Source: CAZYVD01 sp964651045 (GTDB taxonomy: Bacteria > Zhuqueibacterota > QNDG01 > DSAB01). Taken from it: 5,033 bases of DNA. The notes under the pieces are model-generated. The model was not told where the DNA came from. It did not search any database and saw nothing but the letters and a program-made list of their open reading frames with translations. Shown in pieces: positions 1-5,033 of the stretch. Location: NCBI GenBank assembly GCA_964651045.1, contig CAZYVD010000094.1, positions 1-5,033 on the forward strand. Reading direction: 5' to 3'. A program made the translations under genes and the position numbers. Position 1 is the stretch's first letter. Each line of letters begins with the position of its first letter.

Positions 1-236
1 TTCAACCAACTTAAGTTAAGACCTTTTTATTCAAATTTCAACTGAAGCGGAACACAACAATATCAAGATGATTTATCTGCAAGATATTTCACATTGTAAA
101 AAATTATCTGGATTTATTGCATTAAGATGATGCAAGAACTGTGGCGTAAATTTCATGCAATGAGCATTCTTTCAAGTTTATTTGAAATCCTAAAGTTCGT
201 CGGGTGTCCTGTATAGTATGAACTTACTGCGTGTGG

Positions 237-340
237 TGCGACCTTTGTGGTCGTGTATAACTAAATAATGATTGTTGCTCAGCAGGGGTTCTTGCCCCTG
301 CTGTAAAAAAGAAACAATCAAATGGGTATAAGAGACCACA
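237..340. repeat. Nested inverted repeats, REP-like or structured-RNA element
   Basis: Three nested pairs of complementary arms are directly visible. The outer pair is TGTGGTC (246-252) with GACCACA (334-340). The middle pair is TGATTGTT (269-276) with AACAATCA (313-320). The inner pair is CAGCAGGGG (280-288) with CCCCTGCTG (295-303), around a 6-nt loop. The outer left arm can instead fold locally, since CGACC (239-243) pairs with GGTCG (249-253), so two alternative structures are possible. No T-run follows the inner stem on either strand, so this is not an intrinsic terminator. Plausible identities are a REP/MITE-like dispersed palindrome or a structured RNA; neither can be decided from one copy. 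Confidence 0.6.
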
Positions 341-381
341 TTCAAGGGAAACATTTCTTCGGAGAAAATTAGCGTATATAC

Positions 382-415
382 ACAAGTACCCAATTCAGCC
401 CCATTGTGTACTTGT
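382..415. repeat. Long imperfect hairpin in intergenic DNA
   Basis: The arm at 382-394 (ACAAGTACCCAAT) pairs with 403-415 (ATTGTGTACTTGT) at 12 of 13 positions, with one C/T mismatch, around an 8-nt loop at 395-402. The complementarity can be prolonged outward into TATA/TATA if a 2-nt bulge is allowed. It is not followed by a T-run on the + strand. Function is unknown; it may be part of the same palindromic cluster as the repeat ending at 340. Confidence 0.6.
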
Positions 416-530
416 ATAGCAACCTGAAGCATATCCCTTCAGCAGTTTTAGATATTATCAAACAGGTCAAGACTGGAATGGTATCAGAATTTTATCTTTA
501 TTTTTAGATTAATATAATTCAAAATTGCAG

Positions 531-546
531 GGGGGCAAAAGCCCCT
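531..546. repeat. GC-rich REP-like hairpin
   Basis: GGGGC (532-536) pairs with GCCCC (541-545) around an AAAA loop, with a possible extra G-T pair outside (531/546). It stands out as a GC-rich island in very AT-rich surroundings. It shares the core GCAGGGG...GCCCCT with the inner hairpin at 280-303, which suggests two diverged copies of one short palindromic repeat type. There is no T-run after it, so termination is unlikely. Confidence 0.5.
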
Positions 547-609
547 ACGGAGCTTAAATTCTCTTAATATTTTACAGCAACAACATTATAACAGAATTAA
601 AAAAAATCC

Positions 610-638
610 TTGTATTTATTAAAATGGATTACTATTAT
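610..638 (+). promoter_or_regulatory. Candidate sigma-70-type promoter of the M16 operon
   Basis: A -35-like TTGTAT (610-615, 3 of 6 to consensus) is followed after exactly 17 nt by TATTAT (633-638, 5 of 6 to TATAAT). Transcription would begin near 645, giving a leader of roughly 40 nt before the ATG at 683. The -35 is weak, so the promoter may need activation. Its position immediately upstream of the ribosome site supports it, but AT-rich DNA makes such matches common. Confidence 0.5.
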
Positions 639-664
639 TAAGATCAACTATTGATCTTTAATAA
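635..664 (+). promoter_or_regulatory. Near-perfect inverted repeat over the promoter start site (operator-like)
   Basis: TTATTAAGATCAA (635-647) is complementary to TTGATCTTTAATAA (651-664) apart from one extra T in the right arm, around a 3-nt centre (CTA). The core AAGATCAA/TTGATCTT (640-647, 651-658) is perfect. It overlaps the proposed -10 and the predicted start point and ends 4 nt before the ribosome site AGAGGAG (668-674). A dimeric repressor operator is the simplest reading. If transcription actually begins further upstream, it would be an mRNA hairpin next to the ribosome site. Confidence 0.55.
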
Positions 665-682
665 AATAGAGGAGAATTTCAC

Positions 683-2200
683 ATGAAAAGAAACACCAGC
701 CATAAGGGTATATTCCTTCTACTACTTTTGTGCTTTTTAATCTTTTCGACCATGCTTCAAGCTCAAAACTTCGATCATATTAAAAATAGAATCAAGGAAT
801 TTACCCTTGAGAATGGAATGAAATTCATTGTATTCGAAAGACACGATGCACCTGTTGTATCATTCACGGTCTATGCAGATGTGGGATCTGCCAATGAAAC
901 CTACGGTATAACAGGCATATCTCATCTTCTTGAGCATATGGCATTCAAAGGAACCAAGACTGTTGGTACAAAAGATTATGAGAAAGAAGCCCCACTATTT
1001 AATAAAATCGACATGCTTTATGACGAGATAAACAGAGAAAAGGCAAAGGCAAGGAAGGATACGGCTTTGTTAAAGGAGCTTGAGAGTAAATTCAATGCGC
1101 TAAGAGAGGAGGCAAAATCACTTGTGGTGAACAATGAACTCATCGATCTTTTTCTTAAAAATGGTGACCGCAGTGTTAATGCCATGACCAGCAATGATGC
1201 CACACGATATATAAACTCACTCCCTTCAAACCGCCTTGAATTCTGGATGGCTGCCACTTCTGACCGCTTCATGAATCCTGTTTTTCGCGAATTCTATAAA
1301 GAAAAAGAGGTCGTAATGGAGGAGCGCCGTCTAAGTCTTGAAACACAGCCAACCGGAAGACTCATCGAGGACTTCTGTGCAACAGCCTTTAAGGCGCATC
1401 CATATCATCACTCGGTTGTTGGACACATGTCCGATCTGATCAAGATCACAAGACAGGATGTCAGAGACTATTTTAAAAAATATTATTGCCCCAGCAATCT
1501 GATTGTTGGAATTGCTGGTGATGTAAAACCTGCGGAAGTCTTTCAAATGGCAGAAAAGTATTTCGGCAGGATTCCGAGTGGCCCAAAACCACTCCCGCCG
1601 CGAACCGAGGAACCGGAACAGTGGGGCGAAAGACGTGTAGAAGTTGTTGCACAGTCGCAGCCGATAGTGATAATTGGCTATCACCGCCCGGCAGTAAATC
1701 ATGAAGATGATGCCGCACTCGGTGCACTTGCAAACATAGTAGGACAGGGACGCTCATCATGGCTCTATGAGATAATGGTAAAAGAAAAAAAGATTGCAAT
1801 TCAGACAGGTGTATTTAACGGATTTCCTGGGAGCAAATATCCCAATCTAATAGCCTTTCTGGCAGTACCTGCAAAGGGACATACTTCAGAAGAGTGTATT
1901 AAGGTTATCGACGAACAGATCGAAAGATTGAAAAAAGAATCTGTGTCTGAAGAAGAACTGACCAAATATAAACGTACTACCAAAAAGGGTCTTATCCAGG
2001 CAATGAAATCGAACATGAGCATGACCATGAATCTTACCGAAGCAGAGGCAATCTACGGCGACTGGAGAGAATTTTTCAACTCTCTTGATAAAGTAGATGC
2101 CGTAACCGCCGATGACGTAAAGAGAGTAGCATCAAAGTATTTGATAAGAAAGAACAGAACCATTGGTGAGATAGTGCCTGAGGATGAGGCAACTAAATAG
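683..2200 (+). CDS. Exported M16-family zinc protease, catalytic subunit
   Basis: Predicted periplasmic metallopeptidase of the M16 (insulinase / mitochondrial-processing-peptidase-like, M16B) family, cleaving peptides or unfolded protein. Residues 1-27 form a Sec signal peptide (basic start, Leu-rich core, cleavage probably after Ala27). The N-terminal M16 domain (about 38-225) holds the zinc motif H81-L-L-E84-H85; the third ligand is probably E214 in the VVMEE segment. The M16 C-terminal domain covers about 250-440. A charged, probably helical insertion of about 50 residues (roughly 100-152) stretches the distance from HxxEH to the distal Glu to about 129 residues, against about 76 in typical members. 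The Arg/Tyr substrate-binding pair is absent; the aligned residues appear to be V366 and I373. At 505 residues it is slightly long for a single-repeat M16B protein, which the insertion explains. The start is supported by AGAGGAG (668-674), 8 nt before the ATG. It is cotranscribed with the downstream M16 partner. Family assignment is very secure; the physiological substrate is unknown. Confidence 0.95.
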   Translation: MKRNTSHKGIFLLLLLCFLIFSTMLQAQNFDHIKNRIKEFTLENGMKFIVFERHDAPVVSFTVYADVGSANETYGITGISHLLEHMAFKGTKTVGTKDYEKEAPLFNKIDMLYDEINREKAKARKDTALLKELESKFNALREEAKSLVVNNELIDLFLKNGDRSVNAMTSNDATRYINSLPSNRLEFWMAATSDRFMNPVFREFYKEKEVVMEERRLSLETQPTGRLIEDFCATAFKAHPYHHSVVGHMSDLIKITRQDVRDYFKKYYCPSNLIVGIAGDVKPAEVFQMAEKYFGRIPSGPKPLPPRTEEPEQWGERRVEVVAQSQPIVIIGYHRPAVNHEDDAALGALANIVGQGRSSWLYEIMVKEKKIAIQTGVFNGFPGSKYPNLIAFLAVPAKGHTSEECIKVIDEQIERLKKESVSEEELTKYKRTTKKGLIQAMKSNMSMTMNLTEAEAIYGDWREFFNSLDKVDAVTADDVKRVASKYLIRKNRTIGEIVPEDEATK

Positions 2201-2249
2201 CCGAATATAAATAAACAAGTTTTGAAAATTCAATGAAAGGAAATCAGAT

Positions 2250-4355
2250 ATGAAACAAAATCGATTAAAAATATTACTCATCTGTCTTACGACAGCCTCT
2301 GTGCTAATTTCATCAACCCTGACAGCACAGAAGGGACCAAAGGAAGTGTTTGATTTTCCAAAACTAAATAAAATCAAAATGCCAAAGATACATGAGGTGA
2401 TACTGCCAAATAACATGCGGATATTTCTTGTTGAAGACCATGACTTTCCTACAATAGATGTTAGAGCATTGATTCGCACTGGTTCGGTATTTGAACCTGC
2501 TGAAAAGATTGGTCTTGCCGAAATCACTGGTGAGGTAATAAGATCTGGAGGATCTAAAAAATTTCCAGGTGATGAGCTTGATAAAATGCTCGAAACAATG
2601 GCAGCATCCGTAGAGACAGGAATAGGAAGCGGTCTGGGTTATGCATCGATATCTGTTCTAAAAGAGGACATAGAGAAAGGGCTCGAAATTCTATCAGATC
2701 TTCTGATGAATCCAGCCTTTCCAGATGATAAAATTGAGCTTGCTAAAATACAGCATCGATCTGCAATATCTCGAAGAAACGATGATATTGGTTCGATAAC
2801 CTCAAGAGAATTCCGAAAACTTATCTATGGCAAGGATAGTCCTTATGCCCGTCATGCTGAGTACTCCACAATAGAGGCTATAACAAGAGAGGATATAGTA
2901 TCGTTCCACGAAAAATATTTCCACCCAAACAACATAATGATGGCCGTATGGGGAGACTTTAAATGGAAAGAGATGAAAAACAAGATTCAAAAATGGTTTG
3001 GGAACTGGAAAGAGGCACAACTTAACATACCCAAGCTCCCAGGGGTTGAATACAAATTCGACTACTCTGTCAATTATATAGAAAAAACAGACGTCAATCA
3101 ATCCAACATAATGCTTGGACACATAGGAGGATTGATGAATAATCCCGACTACCCGGCACTGATCATAATGAATCAGATACTCTCATTTGACCGAATGTTC
3201 AAAAAAATCCGTACCGATGAAGGGCTGGCATACAGCGTTTACGGCAGTTATGGATCAGGCTACAGGACTCCAGGCATCTTCTCCTGTAGCTGTCAGACAA
3301 AATCGGAATCCACTGTAAAGGCAATACGCCTCATGCTTGAGGAAATCAGAAAAATCCAGAATTCAGAAGTTACAGACGAAGAACTTGAAAAGGCCAAGAG
3401 CAGCTATCTCAACAGCTATGTCTTTAATTTCGATTCAAAATCGAAAATCATAAATAGATTGATGAATTATATCTACTATGAGTACCCAAGAGACTTTATG
3501 GAAAAGGTCAAAGAGGGTGTTGAAAAAGTCACAAAGAGTGATGTAATGCGAGTGGCCAGAAAATATTTGAAACCAGACATGGTGCGAATACTGGTTGTAG
3601 GAAATAAAAAGTATTTCGATGAACCACTTTCGAATCTCGGTAATGTAAATATAATTGACATCACGATCCCGCCGCCTCCTGGTGAGGAGATACCAGAAGC
3701 CAATGCAGAGAGTCTAGAAAAAGGCCAGATTATAATGTCGAAAGTGGTTGATGCCATTGGTGGCCTGAAATCGATAAGTGAAATTAAAAACATTAGATAC
3801 ACGACTCTCAGAAATGTTGGAAAAATGTCAATGAAGATGGATATAACCATTTCATTTCCTGATAGATGCAGAATCGTACTGGATTTACCAATGGGCAAGA
3901 TCGATATCGTACTTACAGAAAATGAAGCATGGCAAAAGGGTCCACAGGGTATAATGGATCTTCCGGCAGTACAAAAGAAGATGTTTAAGGAGATACTCTA
4001 TCGCAACTACATAAACATCTTTTCAGATTATGATCAAAAGAAGATACAGTATATTGGTAGACGAAGGGTCGAAAATCTCGATGTCGAAGACCTTCTAATA
4101 ACTGTGGATGATTACAAATTTCACCTCCTTGTCTTTCCAGATTCATATAAACCTGCTGGATACATATACACAAGCGTTGGCCCACAGGGACCGCAGAACG
4201 TTACAGAGATAATAAAGGAATTTAAAAATGTTGCAGGAGTCGAGATTCCAATAAAAAGTGTGGCCACTGCAAATGGATCACCAGAAACAGAGACTGATCT
4301 AAAAGACATTGAGGTAAACATCCAGATAGATCCTGATTGGTTTAAGAAAAATTAA
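2250..4355 (+). CDS. Exported M16-family non-catalytic subunit with C-terminal extension
   Basis: M16 homologue expected to be the substrate-binding partner of the upstream protease. Residues 1-26 are a Sec signal peptide. The N-terminal M16 domain spans about 48-205. The HxxEH site is replaced by E91-I-T-G94-E95, and the region of the distal Glu reads AKIQHR, so zinc binding should be lost. The C-terminal M16 domain (about 210-440) retains the R321...Y328 pair in RTDEGLAY, the feature the upstream protein lacks. A Pro-rich linker (IPPPPGEEIP, 473-482) leads to an extra domain at about 486-701. This begins with an amphipathic helix (MSKVVDAIGG), continues with alternating beta-strand-like segments and ends in DPDWFKK. 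I read it tentatively as a LolA/LppX-like (outer-membrane lipoprotein-sorting-type) beta fold, by pattern only. The gene lies 49 nt after its partner, with AAAGG (2236-2240) 9 nt before the ATG, so one operon is likely. A terminator follows. Family is secure, inactivity is strongly indicated, and the extension's fold is uncertain. Confidence 0.93.
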   Translation: MKQNRLKILLICLTTASVLISSTLTAQKGPKEVFDFPKLNKIKMPKIHEVILPNNMRIFLVEDHDFPTIDVRALIRTGSVFEPAEKIGLAEITGEVIRSGGSKKFPGDELDKMLETMAASVETGIGSGLGYASISVLKEDIEKGLEILSDLLMNPAFPDDKIELAKIQHRSAISRRNDDIGSITSREFRKLIYGKDSPYARHAEYSTIEAITREDIVSFHEKYFHPNNIMMAVWGDFKWKEMKNKIQKWFGNWKEAQLNIPKLPGVEYKFDYSVNYIEKTDVNQSNIMLGHIGGLMNNPDYPALIIMNQILSFDRMFKKIRTDEGLAYSVYGSYGSGYRTPGIFSCSCQTKSESTVKAIRLMLEEIRKIQNSEVTDEELEKAKSSYLNSYVFNFDSKSKIINRLMNYIYYEYPRDFMEKVKEGVEKVTKSDVMRVARKYLKPDMVRILVVGNKKYFDEPLSNLGNVNIIDITIPPPPGEEIPEANAESLEKGQIIMSKVVDAIGGLKSISEIKNIRYTTLRNVGKMSMKMDITISFPDRCRIVLDLPMGKIDIVLTENEAWQKGPQGIMDLPAVQKKMFKEILYRNYINIFSDYDQKKIQYIGRRRVENLDVEDLLITVDDYKFHLLVFPDSYKPAGYIYTSVGPQGPQNVTEIIKEFKNVAGVEIPIKSVATANGSPETETDLKDIEVNIQIDPDWFKKN

Positions 4356-4382
4356 TATAAAAATTGTGTCCTCAGATCAAGG

Positions 4383-4412
4383 GCCCCGGTATAACTGCCG
4401 GGGCTTCTTATC
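4383..4412 (+). terminator. Intrinsic terminator of the M16 operon
   Basis: A perfect 7-bp GC stem, GCCCCGG (4383-4389) with CCGGGGC (4398-4404), surrounds an 8-nt loop. It is followed by the T-rich tail TTCTTATCT. It begins 27 nt after the stop codon of the second M16 gene and separates that operon from the downstream unit. The tail is interrupted, so read-through is possible. Confidence 0.85.
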
Positions 4413-4421
4413 TGTAAAGTG

Positions 4422-4449
4422 CTATTGACAAATAGTGTATCGTCAATAG
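4422..4449. promoter_or_regulatory. Perfect 8-bp inverted repeat, possible operator
   Basis: CTATTGAC (4422-4429) and GTCAATAG (4442-4449) are exact reverse complements separated by 12 nt. The arm centres lie 20 bp apart, about two helical turns, as expected for a dimeric DNA-binding protein. A second overlapping pair, CTATT (4422-4426) with AATAG (4431-4435), shares the left arm. No T-run follows, so it is not a second terminator. It lies upstream of the promoter of the small membrane-protein gene. Confidence 0.5.
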
Positions 4450-4480
4450 ACCAACCCCTCAGTTGCCTATAATTTTCACC

Positions 4481-4508
4481 TTGACATTTTAGGAAACATT
4501 TATAATAT
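4481..4508 (+). promoter_or_regulatory. Candidate promoter of the membrane protein-lipoprotein unit
   Basis: A perfect -35 hexamer TTGACA (4481-4486) precedes overlapping -10 candidates: TATAAT (4501-4506) with a short 14-nt spacer, or TAATAT (4503-4508, 4 of 6) with a 16-nt spacer. Transcription would begin about 4512-4516, leaving a leader of about 25 nt before the ATG at 4540. A separate TATAAT at 4468-4473 has no matching -35 at normal spacing and is the weaker alternative. Confidence 0.55.
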
Positions 4509-4539
4509 TGATCATAATAAATTCATAAAGAGGCCGATC

Positions 4540-4872
4540 ATGAAAAAGGATCTCACAAAAGATGAAGAAAAATATGTTGAATACTTTCTGAGCTGGAGAG
4601 AGAAGGAAAGCAAACAACGTACAATATTTTACAATGCATGTTTGATTGCAGGAGGGATTATAATTCTCTCAACTTTTATATATCTGATACAGAATCTTGA
4701 AGATTCATCAATATACTGGATTGGTATTCCTGGCGTGCTTATATCTATACCATTTTTTATAGTATACACTCTTGGGATGAAGATGGTAAACGAAAAGAAC
4801 ATCATTGCATCTATTATCGAAAAATTAAAGCATAAATCTGAACAGAAAGAGACTGAGAAGAGAGCAGAATAA
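4540..4872 (+). CDS. Small two-helix inner-membrane protein, function unknown
   Basis: I do not recognise a family. The 110-residue product has a charged N-terminal segment (1-28, Lys/Glu-rich, probably helical), a hydrophobic helix at about 30-50, a short acidic turn (QNLEDSS, 51-57), a second hydrophobic helix at about 58-80, and a Lys/Glu-rich helical tail (84-110). This is a helical-hairpin membrane protein. Both termini are probably cytoplasmic, given the abundant Lys and Arg flanking the hairpin (inference). There is no cleavable signal peptide and no enzyme motif. The start is supported by AGAGG (4529-4533), 6 nt before the ATG. It has its own promoter and lies 34 nt upstream of a lipoprotein gene on the same strand, so the two may be cotranscribed. 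Coding status is supported by the ribosome site and clean membrane topology; the function is not inferable. Confidence 0.8.
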   Translation: MKKDLTKDEEKYVEYFLSWREKESKQRTIFYNACLIAGGIIILSTFIYLIQNLEDSSIYWIGIPGVLISIPFFIVYTLGMKMVNEKNIIASIIEKLKHKSEQKETEKRAE

Positions 4873-4893
4873 TCAAATTGTTATCAATCGGTT

Positions 4894-4925
4894 TTCAATC
4901 CATACAATGAAAAATTCAATCCATA
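4894..4925 (+). repeat. 11-bp direct repeat spanning a start codon
   Basis: TTCAATCCATA occurs at 4894-4904 and again at 4915-4925, a 21-bp period or two helical turns. The two copies flank the ATG of the lipoprotein gene, and the second copy lies inside its codons 3-7. This may be a short local duplication or a tandem binding site for a regulator. Confidence 0.5.
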
Positions 4926-5033
4926 TTGCAGTGCTCCTCCTTTTTCCATTATTTTTACTTAACCACTGTTCATACACCCGGCCGCTACCTCACACCACAA
5001 TACATTTCAGAAACGATATTAAAAAAAGGCTTG
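4907..5033 (+). CDS. Probable lipoprotein, N-terminal fragment cut by window edge
   Basis: Forty-two codons plus one base are visible, open to the right edge. The product begins MKNSIHIAVLLLFPLFLLNHC: a short basic start, a Leu/Phe-rich core and a Cys at residue 21 preceded by L-N-H. That is a lipobox-like site for signal peptidase II, though Asn-His before Cys departs from the preferred small residues. After Cys21 the mature part runs SYTRPLP and then a basic stretch (NDIKKR). No clear Shine-Dalgarno sequence precedes the ATG; the start is chosen because it yields the signal peptide and no better in-frame start lies between it and the preceding stop. It follows the membrane-protein gene by 34 nt. 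Function is unknown because the mature domain lies outside the window. Confidence 0.7.
   Translation, partial: MKNSIHIAVLLLFPLFLLNHCSYTRPLPHTTIHFRNDIKKRL

Larger units (their letters stand above)
1..682. other. Long non-coding region upstream of the M16 operon
   Basis: No convincing gene is present. The left edge has stops in all forward and reverse frames within the first 45 bases, so no upstream gene visibly enters the window. The only sizeable open frame (190-432, reverse, 80 codons) overlaps palindromes, has no recognisable domain or ribosome site, and is treated as spurious. The stretch contains a nested inverted repeat (246-340), a small UCGG-loop hairpin (354-367), a 12-of-13 bp hairpin (382-415), a GC-rich REP-like hairpin (531-546), and the operon promoter with an overlapping inverted repeat (610-664). 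Shorter inverted repeats lie further left: TTGCAT/ATGCAA at 117-122 and 130-135, and TTTCAA/TTGAAA at 170-175 and 182-187. Positions 1-116 and 433-520 show nothing I can interpret. Confidence 0.75.

Noticed and set aside
1..45. Possible C-terminal end of an upstream gene on the + strand (14 codons open to the left edge)
   Set aside because: Too short to tell from chance, with no recognisable sequence and no terminator behind it.
65..135. Short direct repeats AAGATGAT (65-72, 124-131) and TTATCTG (73-79, 104-110)
   Set aside because: 7-8 bp repeats are expected by chance in AT-rich DNA and the spacing is irregular.
271..310. Inner hairpin 280-303 as an intrinsic terminator
   Set aside because: The downstream tract on the + strand is A-rich rather than T-rich, and on the - strand no T-run follows the stem.
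354..367. Small hairpin TTTCT-TCGG-AGAAA, or alternatively C(UUCG)G
   Set aside because: Only 5 weak pairs with no tail or gene context; noted as minor structure, too short to annotate alone.
190..432. Reverse-strand 80-codon open frame
   Set aside because: No ribosome site, signal or domain is visible, and the frame lies across two palindromic structures (246-340, 382-415) that explain its sequence constraints better than coding does.
1473..1799. Reverse-strand open frames inside the M16 genes (also 1018-1272, 1331-1702, 1801-2028, 2132-2527, 2802-3122, 3476-3898, 3985-4185, 4121-4321)
   Set aside because: They are opposite-strand shadows of two well-supported genes and show no domains or ribosome sites.
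3285..3293. Cys-x-Cys (C346, C348) in the second M16 protein as a metal or redox site
   Set aside because: It sits in a predicted beta-strand of the M16 C-terminal domain with no additional ligands nearby; probably incidental.

Overview
The window looks like ordinary chromosome from an AT-rich, Gram-negative (two-membrane) bacterium. The evidence is two exported proteins with Sec signal peptides, a truncated lipoprotein with a lipobox, Shine-Dalgarno-led starts and sigma-70-like promoters. Lineage cannot be fixed from the sequence. The pairing of an M16 protease with an M16 homologue carrying a C-terminal extension fits several soil or sediment phyla (Acidobacteriota/Aminicenantota-like or Bacteroidota-like). 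The TTGACA-type promoter elements argue weakly against Bacteroidota.

Layout: positions 1-682 are non-coding by every test available here and hold several palindromes. These include a nested inverted repeat at 246-340, a long hairpin at 382-415 and a GC-rich REP-like hairpin at 531-546. A promoter (610-638) overlapped by a near-perfect inverted repeat (635-664) then precedes a two-gene operon.

The operon (683-2200 and 2250-4355, 49 nt apart) encodes two exported M16-family (insulinase/processing-peptidase-like) proteins. The first carries the zinc motif HxxEH plus a distal Glu, but lacks the substrate-binding Arg/Tyr pair. The second has lost all zinc ligands but keeps the R...Y pair, and it carries an additional C-terminal domain of about 215 residues. 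The two are therefore expected to work as a heterodimeric periplasmic zinc protease with one catalytic and one substrate-binding subunit, as described for other bacterial M16B pairs. A strong intrinsic terminator (4383-4404) closes the operon.

A second transcription unit follows. It has an inverted repeat (4422-4449), a TTGACA promoter (4481-4508), a 110-residue two-helix membrane protein of unknown function (4540-4872), and the first 42 codons of a probable lipoprotein that runs off the right edge (4907-5033). I found no mobile element, CRISPR array, tRNA or rRNA. The points of most interest are the split-active-site protease pair with its two unusual additions, and the dense palindromes in the upstream intergenic region.
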